From Mycobacterium sp. 1164985.4 (GTDB lineage: Bacteria > Actinomycetota > Actinomycetes > Mycobacteriales > Mycobacteriaceae): a stretch of 44,626 nt of DNA. The DNA lies in NCBI RefSeq assembly GCF_001668575.1, contig NZ_LZMD01000052.1, forward strand, positions 1-44,626, given 5' to 3'. Made by a program: the position numbers and the translations under genes. The notes beneath the pieces are model-generated. The model searched no databases and had not been told where the DNA came from. It was given only the letters and a program-made list of their open reading frames with translations. This document shows positions 1-9,783 of this stretch, one piece after another. Positions within the stretch are counted from its first letter, which is position 1; each line of letters begins with the position of its first letter.

Positions 1-215
1 TGAGCCTGCGCGACAAGGTCGGCATCGCTTCATCGTCCGGCGCCGCGACGGCGAGCGGGCACGCGGTGCGCGGCCCGGTCGTCGAGGCGCTCATCGGGCT
101 CGGGTTCGCCGCCAAACAGGCCGAGGAGGCCACCGACAAGGTGTTGGCCAACAACCCCGAGGCCAACCAGTCGACCGCGCTGCGGGCCGCGCTGTCCATG
201 CTGGGTAACAAATGA
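1..215 (+). CDS. ruvA: RuvA C-terminal part (5' end outside window)
   Basis: Frame 3 is open from the window edge to a TGA at 213-215 and encodes about 70 residues. They end in the helical domain III of RuvA (motifs such as [10 protein letters not shown] and [11 protein letters not shown]), the flexible domain that contacts RuvB. RuvA binds Holliday junctions and loads the RuvB motor for branch migration in recombinational repair. The stop overlaps the ruvB start (ATGA at 212-215), so the two are translationally coupled. Only the end is visible, but identity is clear from the sequence and from ruvB directly after it. Confidence 0.93.
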   Translation, partial: SLRDKVGIASSSGAATASGHAVRGPVVEALIGLGFAAKQAEEATDKVLANNPEANQSTALRAALSMLGNK

Positions 216-1276
216 GCCGGTTCACAGACGACGAAGACGACGCCGAACAGCGTGAGGTCTCTCCTGCGCTGACGGTCGGCGAGGGCGACATCGACGCGAG
301 TTTGCGGCCCCGGTCGCTGCGGGAGTTCATCGGCCAACCGCGGGTGCGTGAGCAGTTGCAGCTGGTCATCGAGGGCGCCAAGAACCGCGGCGGCACACCG
401 GATCACATCTTGCTGTCGGGTCCGCCCGGGCTGGGTAAGACGTCGCTGGCGATGATCATCGCCGCCGAACTCGGGTCCTCGCTGCGGGTCACCTCCGGTC
501 CGGCGCTGGAGCGTGCCGGCGACCTCGCCGCGATGCTGTCGAACCTCGTCGAGCACGATGTGCTGTTCATCGACGAGATACACCGCATCGCCCGCCCGGC
601 CGAGGAGATGTTGTACCTGGCGATGGAGGACTTCCGCGTCGACGTCGTGGTCGGCAAGGGCCCCGGCGCCACCTCGATTCCGCTCGACGTCGCGCCGTTC
701 ACCCTCGTCGGAGCGACCACCCGCTCGGGCGCGTTGACTGGGCCGTTGCGCGACCGGTTCGGTTTCACCGCCCACATGGACTTCTACGACCCCGCCGAAC
801 TCGAGCGGGTGCTGTCGCGTTCGGCGGGCATCCTCGGCATCGAGTTGGGCGCCGACGCGGGAGCCGAGATCGCGCGCCGCTCGCGGGGCACGCCGCGCAT
901 CGCCAACCGGCTGCTTCGCCGGGTTCGCGACTACGCCGAGGTGCGCGCCGACGGCGTGATCACCCGCGATATCGCCAAGGCGGCGCTGGAGGTCTACGAC
1001 GTCGACGAACTCGGCCTGGACCGCCTCGACCGCGCCGTATTGTCCGCGCTGACACGCAGTTTCGGCGGGGGACCGGTCGGCGTGTCCACTCTCGCGGTTG
1101 CGGTCGGCGAGGAGGCGACAACGGTAGAAGAGGTGTGTGAGCCGTTCCTCGTGCGCGCCGGGATGATCGCACGCACACCTCGGGGGCGCGTGGCCACCGC
1201 ACAGGCGTGGACACATCTCGGCCTGACACCGCCGAGCGGAGTGACGGGTCTGGGACAGGCGGGTCTTTTCGACTGA
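212..1276 (+). CDS. ruvB: Holliday junction branch migration DNA helicase RuvB
   Basis: Encodes 354 residues, the normal RuvB length. An N-terminal extension precedes the conserved [12 protein letters not shown] segment. The AAA+ core follows: Walker [12 protein letters not shown] near residue 70, Walker B LFIDEIHR near 120, sensor segment [18 protein letters not shown], and the arginine-rich sensor 2 region [17 protein letters not shown]. The C-terminal winged helix ends in GQAGLF, typical of the family. RuvB is a hexameric ATPase that pumps DNA through the RuvA-bound junction in the cytoplasm. The gene overlaps the end of ruvA by 4 bases. In mycobacteria ruvCAB is known to belong to the SOS response, but the promoter would lie upstream of this window. 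Confidence 0.98.
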   Translation: MSRFTDDEDDAEQREVSPALTVGEGDIDASLRPRSLREFIGQPRVREQLQLVIEGAKNRGGTPDHILLSGPPGLGKTSLAMIIAAELGSSLRVTSGPALERAGDLAAMLSNLVEHDVLFIDEIHRIARPAEEMLYLAMEDFRVDVVVGKGPGATSIPLDVAPFTLVGATTRSGALTGPLRDRFGFTAHMDFYDPAELERVLSRSAGILGIELGADAGAEIARRSRGTPRIANRLLRRVRDYAEVRADGVITRDIAKAALEVYDVDELGLDRLDRAVLSALTRSFGGGPVGVSTLAVAVGEEATTVEEVCEPFLVRAGMIARTPRGRVATAQAWTHLGLTPPSGVTGLGQAGLFD

Positions 1277-1287
1277 GGAGGACGGCG

Positions 1288-1926
1288 ATGGGCAGCGGCA
1301 CGATCAGGCGGGGCGGGTTGCTCGGCTTGGCCTCCGCCGGTACGGCAGTGCCGGCCTATGTGGTCGGGTCACCCGAGACGCCGAAGGACGCCAGTGGGGT
1401 GGACGCCTACTTCGACCGTGCGGCAACATTTCTCACCCTCAACGGCACGCTGCCATTGCTGCATCTGCTCTTCGGACTGTTGTTCGTCGGCGTACTCATT
1501 TCGATGTTGCGGTCGGCGGCCGGCCCCACCGGCGCGGTGTACACCGCGGCGCTGGGCGGTGCGGTGTTCCTCGCGCTGACCGCGGCCGGGCTGGCCGCCG
1601 AGGTCGCGATACCGGCCGCCATCGTGCGGTTCGACGACCTCACCTTCACGTCGTACTCGCAGCCTTTCCTCGGCTTGGCGGTGTGGCTGTATCACTACAG
1701 CCACATCGGTTCGGCCGCACTGATATTCGCCACTGCATACATCGTGTGGCGAACCGGCGTGCTGCCGAAGTGGTCGGCGGCCCTGGCGGTGCTCGGCGTG
1801 CCGGCGCTGCTGCACACCTGGATCGGGCTGTCCGGCGCGTACGCCGTGGTGCTGTGGATGGTGCTGATCGGGCTGGTCATGGTGGCGATACCGCCGGTGG
1901 TTCGAGTGGAAAGTGTGGGCGTGTGA
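1288..1926 (+). CDS. Small integral membrane protein, unknown function
   Basis: Encodes 212 residues from the ATG at 1288, preceded by a purine-rich GAGGAGGACGG site directly after the ruvB stop. An in-frame upstream start lies inside ruvB and is less likely. Hydrophobic segments around residues 12-28, 48-70, 82-106, 130-150, 155-172, 175-190 and 192-205 suggest about six membrane helices joined by short loops. The segment VWLYHYSHIGSAALIFATAYIVWRTG has polar and aromatic residues in a membrane context. The stop overlaps the start of the DUF1304 protein downstream (TGATG), indicating translational coupling. I do not recognise the family. The gene could be co-transcribed with ruvB by position alone. 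Confidence 0.72.
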   Translation: MGSGTIRRGGLLGLASAGTAVPAYVVGSPETPKDASGVDAYFDRAATFLTLNGTLPLLHLLFGLLFVGVLISMLRSAAGPTGAVYTAALGGAVFLALTAAGLAAEVAIPAAIVRFDDLTFTSYSQPFLGLAVWLYHYSHIGSAALIFATAYIVWRTGVLPKWSAALAVLGVPALLHTWIGLSGAYAVVLWMVLIGLVMVAIPPVVRVESVGV

Positions 1927-2306
1927 TGGGATATGTCGGATTGTTCTTCGCGGGGCTCGCGGCCCTGCTGCACATCTACATCTGGGTCATGGAGTCGCTG
2001 ACGTGGATGTCGCCCCGCACCAGGGCGACGTTCGGACTCACCGAGGAAGAGGCGTTGGCCACCAAGGAATTGGCATTCAACCAGGGCTTCTACAACCTGT
2101 TTCTGGCCATCATCACGATCGTGGGGATCGTCATCGGCGGTCTCGGCTGGGTCGGTCTCGCGTTGATCTTCGCCGGTGTCGGCTCGATGCTGGCCGCGGC
2201 GCTGGTGCTGTTGCTGTCCTCACCGGACAAGGCGAGGGCCGCTGTGACGCAGGGGATCTTCCCGCTGATCGCAATCGTGTTGCTGATCCTGGCGGTGGCG
2301 CTGTAG
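1926..2306 (+). CDS. DUF1304 family membrane protein
   Basis: Encodes 126 residues with four hydrophobic helices. Length and opening match the DUF1304 family: an N-terminal helix followed by a W-x-ES/E-W segment (WVMESLTWMSPRT), then FNQGFYNLFLA. The family is a set of small inner-membrane proteins of unknown function. The ATG at 1926 overlaps the TGA of the preceding membrane protein by one base, so the two form a coupled pair. The gene ends at TAG 2304-2306, just before a long imperfect hairpin (2320-2373) separating it from the convergent car gene. Confidence 0.8.
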   Translation: MGYVGLFFAGLAALLHIYIWVMESLTWMSPRTRATFGLTEEEALATKELAFNQGFYNLFLAIITIVGIVIGGLGWVGLALIFAGVGSMLAAALVLLLSSPDKARAAVTQGIFPLIAIVLLILAVAL

Positions 2307-2319
2307 CGCCGGGTGCGCC

Positions 2320-2373
2320 GAACGTGCGGCCACTGCGATCTTGTCGGGGAGATCTCGCAGCGGCCGCACGTTC
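2320..2373. repeat. Intergenic imperfect inverted repeat between convergent genes
   Basis: The arms 2320-2340 and 2351-2373 begin and end with GAACGTGCGGCC / GGCCGCACGTTC and continue with few mismatches, separated by about 10 bases. It occupies nearly the whole gap between the DUF1304 gene (+) and car (-). The position suits a bidirectional terminator, although neither side has a clear run of T. It belongs to a set of palindromes in this window sharing the CGTGCG core. Confidence 0.7.
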
Positions 2374-2382
2374 GACGTCGTC

Positions 2383-5300
2383 CTAGAGCAACCCCAGCAG
2401 CTGCAGGTCGGTGACGTACTTGACGATGACGTCACGCGTCACGTGCGGAATGTCCTTGTCCGGACCGATCTTCGCGTCCTGCACCCCGGTGCGGAACCGA
2501 TCGGTCGGCGCGATCGAACCCCGGATCGGGGTCTCGGGCCGCTGGTAGTTGTGCAGCAGCGGGAGCAGCGACCCCTGCCGCTGACGTTCGGGCAACCCGC
2601 GGATCGCGGTGTCGAACCGCTGCAACCACGTGGCGTAGTCACCGACGCGCTTGACCGGATATCCGGCGTCGATCAGCCAGTCGACGAACTCGTCGAGCCC
2701 GATGCCGTCGTCGTAGGGGTTCATGACGTGATACGTCTCGAAACCCGGTCCGGCGTCGTGGCCGACCTGTGCGCCCAGCGTCGAGATGGCGTCGGCGATG
2801 AACTCGACGGGAAGACCGTCGTAATGCGCGCGTTGGCGGTGGCCGTCCGCGTCGACCTCGTAGAACGAGAAGGGCGCGATGCCGGTCGCCACGAGGCTCA
2901 GGATCAACCGCGTGAACATGTCCGGCACGTTGAGCTGACCGGCATAGGTGGTGTCGGCCAGGATCATGTCGCAACGGAACACCGCGACCGGCAGCCCGCA
3001 CAGGTCGTGCGCCTCGCGCAGCAACACCTCGCCGGCCCACTTGCTGTTGCCGTAGCCGTTGGCGTAGGTGTCGTCGACCTGTCGCGTCGGGCTGACCACC
3101 CGGATGTCGCCGTCCTCGGTGAATCGCCCGGGGGCGATGCCTGCACCGACACCGATCGTCGACACGTACACGAACGGCTTGATCTTCGTCGTCATTGCGA
3201 TGCGGATCAGTTCGGCCGTGCCCGCGGCGTTGGGCCCGAACAGCTGGCTGTAGGGCAACACGTGGTTGACCAGCGCGGCCGGGTCGACGATCAGGTCCAC
3301 CGTGTCGGCGAGCCGCTGCCACGTCCGACGGTCGAGGCCGAGGTCGGACTCACCCTTGTCACCGGCGATGACCTCGAGATGATCGGCGGCCAATTCCCGG
3401 TAGTGACGCAGCAATCGGGGATCGCCCGAGTCGAACGTCCGGTCCAGCCGGTCGCGGGCCGAGGCGTCGTCCTTCGCACGCACCAGGCAGATCACCTTGC
3501 CACCCACCATTGCCATGCGCTCGAGCCATTCCAGCGCCAGATAGCGGCCCAAAAAGCCCGTCGCGCCGGTCAACAGCACGGTGCGAACCTCGGTGCTCGG
3601 ACCGGGCAGCGACGGCGCCGCCGCCAGGGTGGTGTCGTCGAGGAACTTGTCCAGCGTCAAGTCGCTCGCGTGTACCTGGGTGGCGTCACGGCCGTGCACG
3701 GACGCGAATGTCGGCCTCTTGGAACCGGGTTCGCGCGCGGCCTCGATGTAGTCGGCGAGCGCCGCCAGATCAGTGGCCGGGCTGACGATGACGCCGACCG
3801 GCACCTCGATGTCGTAGATCTCGTTCAGCAGGTTGCCGAACGTCAGCGCGGACAGCGAATCTCCGCCGAGATCGGTGAAGTGGGCGTCGGGTTGCAGATC
3901 GGCGGCCGTCGCGCCCAGCAGGGCGCCGGCGGCCCGGATGGTCGTTTCGATGACCGGCTTCTCGGCGCCGTGCTGGCGCAGGGCGCGCAGTTCGGCGGCC
4001 TGGCTGTCGGCCAACTCGGTGTAGAGCGCCTCCAAGCGTTCGCCGTAGTGCTCCTTGAGCTTCGGGCGTGCAAGCTTGCGGATACCCGTGAGCAGCCCGT
4101 TTTCGAGCGTGAACGGCGTTGTCTCGACGATGAAGTCGCGCGGAATCTCATACGACTGCAGTCCGGCTGTTCTCGCGACGTCCTGCAGGGATTCGCTGAT
4201 CGCGGTATTCAAGGCCTCGCCGTCGTAGCGGGCGAGCGAGTCGTCGGTCGGCACGATCACCGCGAGCAGGTAGGAGCGGGCGCTGTTGCCATAGACGAAG
4301 ATCTGGCGGACCAGCGGGCTGGTCCCGAACGCCGCCTCCAGTTTGGCGACCGTGACGAACTCGCCCTGCGACAGTTTGAGCACGTTGTTGCGACGGTCGA
4401 GATAGACCAACTGGTCCGGACCGACCTCGGCCACGATGTCGCCGGTCTTGTAGTACCCGTCCGCGTCGAAAACCGACGCGGTGATCTCGGGCCGCTTGTA
4501 GTAGCCGGGGAACATCGTCTCCGACTTCACGAGCAGTTCGCCGCGCGGATACGGACGGTCGGTGTGGTAGTACCCGAGATCGGGGACGTCGGCCAACCGG
4601 TAGTCGATGACCGGCGGTCGCGATACCTGTCCGTCGACGAAAACCGCACCGGCTTCGGTGGATCCGTAACCGTCGGTCAGGTGCAGGTCGAGCAGCGATT
4701 CGACGAACGTCTTCATCTCCGGCGAGATCGGCGCGGACCCCGTCATCGCCGAGATGAACCGGCCGCCCAACAGGTTCTGTCGCAGATCGGCGAGCACGTC
4801 GGTTTCGGCTGCCCAGCGGTCCACACCGTCGGCGGTACGGCGGTCGACCTCGCTCTGGAACTGCTGGAACATCATGTCCCAGATGCGCGGCACGAAGCTC
4901 AACTGCGTGGGACGTACCAGCGCGATGTCGTCGAGGAACGTCGAGAGATCGCTTCTGGCAACGAAATACGCGGTACCGCCCGCACCCAGAGTGGCGTACA
5001 GGATGCCGCGGCCCATCATGTGGCTCATCGGCATGAAGTTCAACGTGATCGACGGAAGCGCCTGCCCGCCGCCCCACATCGCCATGCTCGACCGTCGCCA
5101 CGAGTTAGCCACCATCTTGCGCTGGTACATCGCGCCCTTCGGCGCGCCGGTGCTGCCCGAGGTGTAGATCAGCAGCGCGAGCTCGTCATCGTCGAGGTCG
5201 GCGGGCGTCGGGACCGGCAGCGCACGGCCGCGGACGATCACATCGTCCAAAGTCTCGACCCGGACCCCGGTTTCGCCGAGGCGCGCCTTCGCGGCGTCGA

Positions 5301-5904
5301 GTGCGGCGCGGTGGTCGTCGACCTCGGGGTGGTAGTCGAACACGATCAGGTGTTGCGGGAGGTGACCGGTGAGCATCACCTCGACCGCGTCGTCCAGGAA
5401 ATCCACACTCGACGCCATGGCGACCGGTTCGGTTTCGACGGCGATCGGTTGCAGCTGGGCTACGGCCGCACTGGTCTGCAGAGGCACGGAGACAGCGCCG
5501 AGGTGCAGTAGCGCCATGTCGACGGTCGTGTAGTCGATGCTGGTGAACCCGACGATCGCGACACGGTCGCCCGTGCGCACCGAGGATCCCGCCAAGGCGG
5601 CGGCAGCGGCCTGGACGCGGTTCGCCAACTCGCGATAGGTGATGGTGTCGAACCTGGGGAGCAGTTGGGCGGTCGTGCGCCCGGTCCCCGGGTCGGTGAC
5701 GAACTCGACGGCGCGTTCACCGAGCGCCGGTCGGTCGGCGTAGCCGTCGAAGATGGTTCGGATGAGCTGGGGGACAGAGAGGTCGGTCGCTTCGATGGCC
5801 TCTGCGACCTGCTCTGAAGGTCGTGCGGCGGCGAACTGCGGATCTATTTCGAACAAATCGGAAATACGGCGCTCGAGTCGCGCCTCGTGGGCATCAGTCG
5901 TCAT
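2383..5904 (-). CDS. car: Carboxylic acid reductase (adenylation-thiolation-reductase)
   Basis: Encodes 1173 residues from ATG 5904, which has a GAAGGA site upstream; a TTG three bases earlier is also possible. Three modules are visible: an AMP-forming adenylation domain with the P-loop [11 protein letters not shown] near residue 250, GYGSTEAG and [17 protein letters not shown]; a carrier domain with the phosphopantetheine site LGGDSLSAL near 680; and a C-terminal NADPH thioester reductase with [14 protein letters not shown] near 778 and the catalytic tyrosine segment [13 protein letters not shown]. Known enzymes of this length (mycobacterial and Nocardia CAR, FadD9 in M. tuberculosis) reduce carboxylic acids to aldehydes using ATP and NADPH. 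Activation requires a phosphopantetheinyl transferase, which is not in this window. The gene stands alone with about 150 bases upstream. Confidence 0.96.
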   Translation of the reverse strand: MTTDAHEARLERRISDLFEIDPQFAAARPSEQVAEAIEATDLSVPQLIRTIFDGYADRPALGERAVEFVTDPGTGRTTAQLLPRFDTITYRELANRVQAAAAALAGSSVRTGDRVAIVGFTSIDYTTVDMALLHLGAVSVPLQTSAAVAQLQPIAVETEPVAMASSVDFLDDAVEVMLTGHLPQHLIVFDYHPEVDDHRAALDAAKARLGETGVRVETLDDVIVRGRALPVPTPADLDDDELALLIYTSGSTGAPKGAMYQRKMVANSWRRSSMAMWGGGQALPSITLNFMPMSHMMGRGILYATLGAGGTAYFVARSDLSTFLDDIALVRPTQLSFVPRIWDMMFQQFQSEVDRRTADGVDRWAAETDVLADLRQNLLGGRFISAMTGSAPISPEMKTFVESLLDLHLTDGYGSTEAGAVFVDGQVSRPPVIDYRLADVPDLGYYHTDRPYPRGELLVKSETMFPGYYKRPEITASVFDADGYYKTGDIVAEVGPDQLVYLDRRNNVLKLSQGEFVTVAKLEAAFGTSPLVRQIFVYGNSARSYLLAVIVPTDDSLARYDGEALNTAISESLQDVARTAGLQSYEIPRDFIVETTPFTLENGLLTGIRKLARPKLKEHYGERLEALYTELADSQAAELRALRQHGAEKPVIETTIRAAGALLGATAADLQPDAHFTDLGGDSLSALTFGNLLNEIYDIEVPVGVIVSPATDLAALADYIEAAREPGSKRPTFASVHGRDATQVHASDLTLDKFLDDTTLAAAPSLPGPSTEVRTVLLTGATGFLGRYLALEWLERMAMVGGKVICLVRAKDDASARDRLDRTFDSGDPRLLRHYRELAADHLEVIAGDKGESDLGLDRRTWQRLADTVDLIVDPAALVNHVLPYSQLFGPNAAGTAELIRIAMTTKIKPFVYVSTIGVGAGIAPGRFTEDGDIRVVSPTRQVDDTYANGYGNSKWAGEVLLREAHDLCGLPVAVFRCDMILADTTYAGQLNVPDMFTRLILSLVATGIAPFSFYEVDADGHRQRAHYDGLPVEFIADAISTLGAQVGHDAGPGFETYHVMNPYDDGIGLDEFVDWLIDAGYPVKRVGDYATWLQRFDTAIRGLPERQRQGSLLPLLHNYQRPETPIRGSIAPTDRFRTGVQDAKIGPDKDIPHVTRDVIVKYVTDLQLLGLL

Positions 5905-6054
5905 CAAGAAATCCTTCGGACGAACGTGGATTGCGGGGGCGCGACATTGCGTCCACCCAAAAACATCGATAGTCGAACTAAAAGTATTCCCCCGGCGACT
6001 GGGAACATGCTGTGAGCACGAGCAGCGCTTTCTGCCAGACCCCGCCGCGGCTGG

Positions 6055-6678
6055 TCAGCGGATCGCCGGAAACACTCTCGAGGGATCGGCGCGCCCGGCG
6101 AGCGCCTCGACGGCCAGCGTCGCATCGGGCACGCAGATCAACAGGTCCCGCGTGGCGTTCAACGCCTCGGCCGACGGTTCGACGCCGCCGACCGCATCGG
6201 CGAGGTCGAGCAGGTGCACCGTCGCCTCCAGCGCGGTCTCAGCGACGACGGCCAGCGTCGTGCTGCCGACGACCGGATACGCGATCGTGGTCTCTGTGGT
6301 CATCGGCGTGGCACGCAGCACCGGCGCGCTCTCTTCGAATCGCCGGGCTGCCGCCCGCGGGGTTAGCGCTGCGGAGTCCGAAACTGCTTGTTCGGCAAGG
6401 CTTTCAGCGTTGGTGTTGGCGACTCCGTCGGGTTCGTTGAAGCGACGCAGCAGGGTCGCCGCGTCGGTGACGGCGGCGGGACCGTCGATCACAGCGCCGG
6501 TGAGACGGTCGAACATGGCCGGTTCCGGGCAGACGTGGGCGAGCAGCGCCGCGACGTCCCAGCCTCCGCAGCGCGTGGGTGTGGACCATTCGTCGGCCGT
6601 CAGTTCTGCGCACCGTCGAGCCCACCGCTGCCACGCGTCGGCCAGGACGCGGCGGGCTGCGTCACCGTCGAGTCGCAT
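6055..6678 (-). CDS. Mycothiol-dependent maleylpyruvate isomerase family protein (DinB-like)
   Basis: Encodes 207 residues. The N-terminal four-helix bundle has the pattern typical of the actinobacterial MDMPI_N/DinB-2 group: TADEWSTPTRCGGWDVAALLAHV, with the His of LAHV among the metal ligands. Members are metal-dependent, often mycothiol-using enzymes, but the substrate of most is unknown. No maleylpyruvate pathway genes are nearby, so the exact reaction cannot be inferred. A TAGGTT box lies six bases upstream of the ATG with no ribosome binding site, so the gene is probably leaderless. It diverges from the membrane protein gene at 6753. Confidence 0.8.
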   Translation of the reverse strand: MRLDGDAARRVLADAWQRWARRCAELTADEWSTPTRCGGWDVAALLAHVCPEPAMFDRLTGAVIDGPAAVTDAATLLRRFNEPDGVANTNAESLAEQAVSDSAALTPRAAARRFEESAPVLRATPMTTETTIAYPVVGSTTLAVVAETALEATVHLLDLADAVGGVEPSAEALNATRDLLICVPDATLAVEALAGRADPSRVFPAIR

Positions 6679-6684
6679 GGCGCC

Positions 6685-6690
6685 AACCTA
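6685..6690 (-). promoter_or_regulatory. Candidate -10 box for a leaderless transcript
   Basis: On the minus strand TAGGTT (pattern TANNNT) is followed by six bases and then the ATG at 6678. Transcription would start at or next to the start codon. No convincing -35 is seen, which is common in mycobacteria. Confidence 0.5.
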
Positions 6691-6752
6691 GCCAACGACC
6701 GGTTACGTATGCGTCAGCGCGGGTAACCACGCCTCACGACCAAGGAGGCATC

Positions 6753-7475
6753 ATGACCGAGACGCGAGTACATCCCCGAGGTGGGCGGATGCGAATGCCG
6801 CGCAGTCGCGGGGCCACGAGTGGATTCCTGTTGATCCTGCTGGGCGCCTGGGGCGCACTGGCTCCCTTCATCGGCCCGCTGTTCAACTTCGCGTACAGCC
6901 CCGATCAGGCCTGGATGTGGACGACCGGCCGCGGCTGGCTGGAAGTGCTGCCGGGGGCGGTGACCGTGCTGGGCGGCCTGCTGCTGCTGATGTCGCGCAA
7001 CCGTGCGACGGCTTCGCTCGGCGGGTGGCTCGCTGTCGCGGGCGGCGTGTGGTTCATCATCGGTCGCGCGGTGGCGGGTCCGCTGAACCTCGGCGACGCG
7101 GGTTCGCCTGTCGCCGCGACCGAAGCCAAGCGCATCGCGCTCGAGTTGATGTTCTTCTACGGTCTCGGCGCGTTGATCGTGTTCCTGGGTGCCGCGGCGC
7201 TCGGCCGCATCTCGGTGCGCAGTGTGCGCGACGTCGAGTGGGCCGATCGGCCCGTGACCGCGCACACGACCGCCGACGAGCATGCGCCGGTGGCGACGGC
7301 CGAACCGACTCCGGTCGCCGACCACACGGGTCCGGTCGCCGGTCAGCCCGCGATGGCCGAGCAGCGGACCGAGGTGATCGGGCCGACGGTCGAGGCCGCA
7401 CAGCCGCGCCGGCGCAATTGGCGGGAGATGTTCCGCTCACGCGGTGATCGCGGCGGGCGACTCGCCCACCGGTAA
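6753..7475 (+). CDS. Membrane protein with disordered C-terminal tail
   Basis: Encodes 240 residues from ATG 6753, with a clear AAGGAGG site seven to eight bases upstream; longer in-frame starts overlap the divergent gene and are unlikely. A basic N-terminus (about 20 residues) precedes hydrophobic helices near residues 24-45, 65-84, 88-108 and 130-152. The last 80 residues are Pro/Ala/Thr-rich and acidic, finishing in a basic stretch (PRRRNWREMFRSRGDRGG), and look disordered and cytoplasmic. I do not recognise the family. A strong hairpin terminator follows the stop, so this appears to be a single-gene unit. Confidence 0.75.
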   Translation: MTETRVHPRGGRMRMPRSRGATSGFLLILLGAWGALAPFIGPLFNFAYSPDQAWMWTTGRGWLEVLPGAVTVLGGLLLLMSRNRATASLGGWLAVAGGVWFIIGRAVAGPLNLGDAGSPVAATEAKRIALELMFFYGLGALIVFLGAAALGRISVRSVRDVEWADRPVTAHTTADEHAPVATAEPTPVADHTGPVAGQPAMAEQRTEVIGPTVEAAQPRRRNWREMFRSRGDRGGRLAHR

Positions 7476-7488
7476 CTCTGCACCCAAG

Positions 7489-7520
7489 GCGCCCCGGACG
7501 CTCGACGTCCGGGGCGCTTT
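7489..7520 (+). terminator. Intrinsic-type terminator
   Basis: A perfect 12-base stem (7489-7500 pairs with 7506-7517), GC-rich, has a 5-base loop CTCGA and is followed by TTT. It lies 14 bases after the stop of the membrane protein gene. Confidence 0.85.
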
Positions 7521-7628
7521 GCGCTGGCCGATCCCGTTGGGGTGACGCAGATCCCACAGGCGCGGTTCTTGCGACGAGTTTCACCGCGTCGTTGTGACTT
7601 GCATGACTGCCAGGGGCCGGCATGGAAA

Positions 7629-7641
7629 CTAGCCTGGCTAG
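7629..7641. promoter_or_regulatory. Short perfect palindrome upstream of the P450 fragment gene
   Basis: CTAGCCTGGCTAG is a perfect 6+1+6 palindrome lying 84 bases before the start of the gene at 7725. The rest of the 7521-7724 gap shows no reading frame I can support. It could be an operator, but no regulator is adjacent and a single copy is weak evidence. Confidence 0.3.
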
Positions 7642-7724
7642 GTATCCCATTCGACGTGCGCCTTTTCGATCATCACCTTGGTGGCGTCCGATAGCCGACG
7701 TAGCTCTTTGTCAGGAGGCCCACC

Positions 7725-8033
7725 ATGCCCGACAGGCCTGGTATCACCGATTCCGTTGTCGCACGGCAAAATTCGGCCACGGCAGTGTGCGAAGCGTTCG
7801 GCTTCCCGCAGGAGGACTGGCCGATGTTCGCCCGTCTGGCCGCCGGTCCGATGACCCCGCACGACGAAGAGGCGCTGTTCCAGTACATCGACGTCAAGAT
7901 CGCCGAGCGCTGCTGGAAGCCGACCGACGACCTGCTGTCCGACCTGATCGACGTCGAGGTCGGTGGCGTCGAACTCACCGTCGACGACATCTACCGCTTC
8001 GTCGCCACGCTGATCGGCGTCAAGGTCTTCTAG
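7725..8033 (+). CDS. Stand-alone cytochrome P450 fragment-like protein
   Basis: Encodes 102 residues from ATG 7725, with a good AGGAGG site seven bases upstream. The sequence resembles the middle of actinobacterial P450s only: a helix E/F-like segment (VCEAFGFPQEDWPMFARL) and then EEALFQYIDVKIAERCWKP-TDDLLSDLI-VGGVELTVDDIYRFVATLI. The latter matches the helix G-H region and the run-up to the I-helix. It stops before the oxygen-binding AGxET segment and has no ExxR or heme-ligand cysteine motif, so it cannot be a P450 monooxygenase. The rest is not encoded downstream, where an aldehyde dehydrogenase converges. An intact start and frame suggest a conserved small protein rather than fresh debris, but a decayed gene remains possible. 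Confidence 0.65.
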   Translation: MPDRPGITDSVVARQNSATAVCEAFGFPQEDWPMFARLAAGPMTPHDEEALFQYIDVKIAERCWKPTDDLLSDLIDVEVGGVELTVDDIYRFVATLIGVKVF

Positions 8034-8047
8034 GCGGCTGCGATTTG

Positions 8048-9481
8048 TCAGCCCGTATAGGCCATGACGTGTTTGATGCGGGTGTAATCCTCGAACCCGT
8101 ACATCGACAGGTCCTTGCCGTGGCCAGAGGACTTGAACCCGCCGTGCGGCATCTCGGCCACCAGAGGGATGTGCGTGTTGATCCACACGCACCCGAAGTC
8201 GAGGGCCGCTGAAACCCGCAGTGCCCGAGACACATCACGCGTCCACACCGAGGACGCCAACCCGTACTCGGTGCCGTTGGCCCACGCGATCGCCTCGTCC
8301 TCGTCGGAGAAGGACTGCACGGTGATGACGGGGCCGAAGATCTCCTGCCGGACCAGGCGGTCGTCCTGCCGTAGGCCGCCGATTACCGTCGGTTCGACGT
8401 AGAAGCCCTTGTCTCCCTGCCGTCCTCCGCCGACCGCGACCATCGCGTGCGACGGCACGTCGCCAAGGAATCCGAGCACCCGCTCCAACTGGTTGGAGTT
8501 GTTCACCGGCGGCACCCACGCGTCCTCGTCGTCGGCAGGCTTGCCGTACGTCGTCGTCGCCGCGCGCGCCTGCTCGGCCAGCGCCTCGGTCAGGTCCGAG
8601 GCGACCCGTGCCGTCGCGAGCACGCGCGTGGCCGCGGTGCAGTCCTGGCCGGCGTTGAAATAGCCCGCCGTCGCAATGCCTTCGGCCGCGGATGCGATGT
8701 CGCTGTCGTCGAACACGATCACCGGCGCCTTGCCGCCCAACTCCAGGTGTGTGCGCTTGAGATGCCCGCCGGCGCTGACGGCCACCGCACGGCCGGCGGC
8801 GACGGAGCCGGTGATCGACACCATCTGCGGAGTGGGGTGCGCCACCACGGCGGCGCCCGTATCACGGTCTCCGCAAACGACATTCAACACTCCAGGCGGA
8901 AAGTGCCTGGCCGCGATCTCGGCCAGCATCGCGGTCGTGACCGGGGTCGTGTCGCTGGGCTTGATGACGACGGTGTTGCCCGCTGCGACCGCGGGCACGA
9001 ACTTCCAGACCGCCATCATCATCGGGTAGTTCCACGGCGCCACCTGGCCGACCACGCCGACCGGTTCGCGGCGGATCCACGACGTGTGGTTCTCCATGTA
9101 CTCGCCGGCCGACTTGCCCTCGAGCATCCGCGCGGCGCCCGCGAAGAACCGGATCTGGTCGACCATCGGCGGGATCTCTTCGGCCATCGTCACGTGGTTG
9201 GGCTTGCCGGTGTTGCGGCCCTCGGCGGCCACGAGTTCTTCGGCGTGCTTCTCAACGTCATCGGCGAAGTCCAGCAACGCCTTCTGCCGCACCGATGGAG
9301 TGGTGCGTTTCCAGTCGGCGAACGCCTTGGATGCGGCGGCGTAGGCGTTGTCGATGTCGGCCTCGTTCGAGATCGGCGCGGTGCCATACCGCTCACCGGT
9401 CGACGGATCGACCAGCGGCATGGTGGCGCCGCTGACCGAGTCGACATTCTCGCCGCCGATGAAGTTCTGGACCGTTGTCAT
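8048..9481 (-). CDS. Aldehyde dehydrogenase, gamma-aminobutyraldehyde dehydrogenase-like
   Basis: Encodes 477 residues from ATG 9481, chosen because an AAGGAG site lies just upstream; an earlier in-frame start would add 13 residues without one. Family marks are [16 protein letters not shown], the catalytic glutamate in [16 protein letters not shown] near residue 245, and the catalytic cysteine in [11 protein letters not shown] near 280. The sequence around these motifs is closest to aminobutyraldehyde dehydrogenases (YdcW/PatD type), NAD-dependent enzymes of putrescine breakdown that make GABA. In M. tuberculosis the same place next to fadD9 holds gabT as I recall; that gene is absent here. 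Substrate assignment is inference. Confidence 0.85.
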   Translation of the reverse strand: MTTVQNFIGGENVDSVSGATMPLVDPSTGERYGTAPISNEADIDNAYAAASKAFADWKRTTPSVRQKALLDFADDVEKHAEELVAAEGRNTGKPNHVTMAEEIPPMVDQIRFFAGAARMLEGKSAGEYMENHTSWIRREPVGVVGQVAPWNYPMMMAVWKFVPAVAAGNTVVIKPSDTTPVTTAMLAEIAARHFPPGVLNVVCGDRDTGAAVVAHPTPQMVSITGSVAAGRAVAVSAGGHLKRTHLELGGKAPVIVFDDSDIASAAEGIATAGYFNAGQDCTAATRVLATARVASDLTEALAEQARAATTTYGKPADDEDAWVPPVNNSNQLERVLGFLGDVPSHAMVAVGGGRQGDKGFYVEPTVIGGLRQDDRLVRQEIFGPVITVQSFSDEDEAIAWANGTEYGLASSVWTRDVSRALRVSAALDFGCVWINTHIPLVAEMPHGGFKSSGHGKDLSMYGFEDYTRIKHVMAYTG

Positions 9482-9783
9482 TCGATCTCCTTGTGAGTCA
9501 CAGGTCTCGACGGTGCTCATCGAGCAAGAAGCCTAACCAAAACGGCACCGATCCGGTTGATAACCCCAGCAGGATGTGGCGTAATCCGCAGCCACCACCC
9601 AAAAGCGCAACGAAATTAGTCGAACAGGGTGCCGAGGCGGGTTCGCGGGCCGGCGAATTCGGGGGTTCGCAGTGGTGGGCTGGTCGCCGGGCAAGGCCGC
9701 AATGGCACACTGGTCACTTATGGGTGCGCGCCCCTACCGGTGCTGCGCCGTGACCACAAGACCTAACGAAAGATTTCATCGCC
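9482..9783. other. 302-base intergenic region between the ALDH gene and yajC
   Basis: This gap separates divergent genes and must hold both promoters. On the plus strand TTGATA (9557-9562), 17 bases and CGTAAT (9580-9585) form a possible but imperfect promoter, about 200 bases before yajC. On the minus strand TAGGCT upstream of the ALDH ribosome binding site is a possible -10. No tRNA, no clear operator palindrome and no supported small gene were seen. Confidence 0.45.

Noticed and set aside
2341..5511. Very long open frame on the plus strand opposite car
   Set aside because: High-GC antisense shadow. Car on the minus strand has complete domain motifs; the plus-strand translation has low complexity rich in Arg, Val and Gln and no recognisable domain.
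6701..6728. GGTTAC...GTAACC inverted repeat between the genes at 6678 and 6753
   Set aside because: Six-base arms 16 bases apart, single occurrence, and different from the TetR operator pattern; could be chance.
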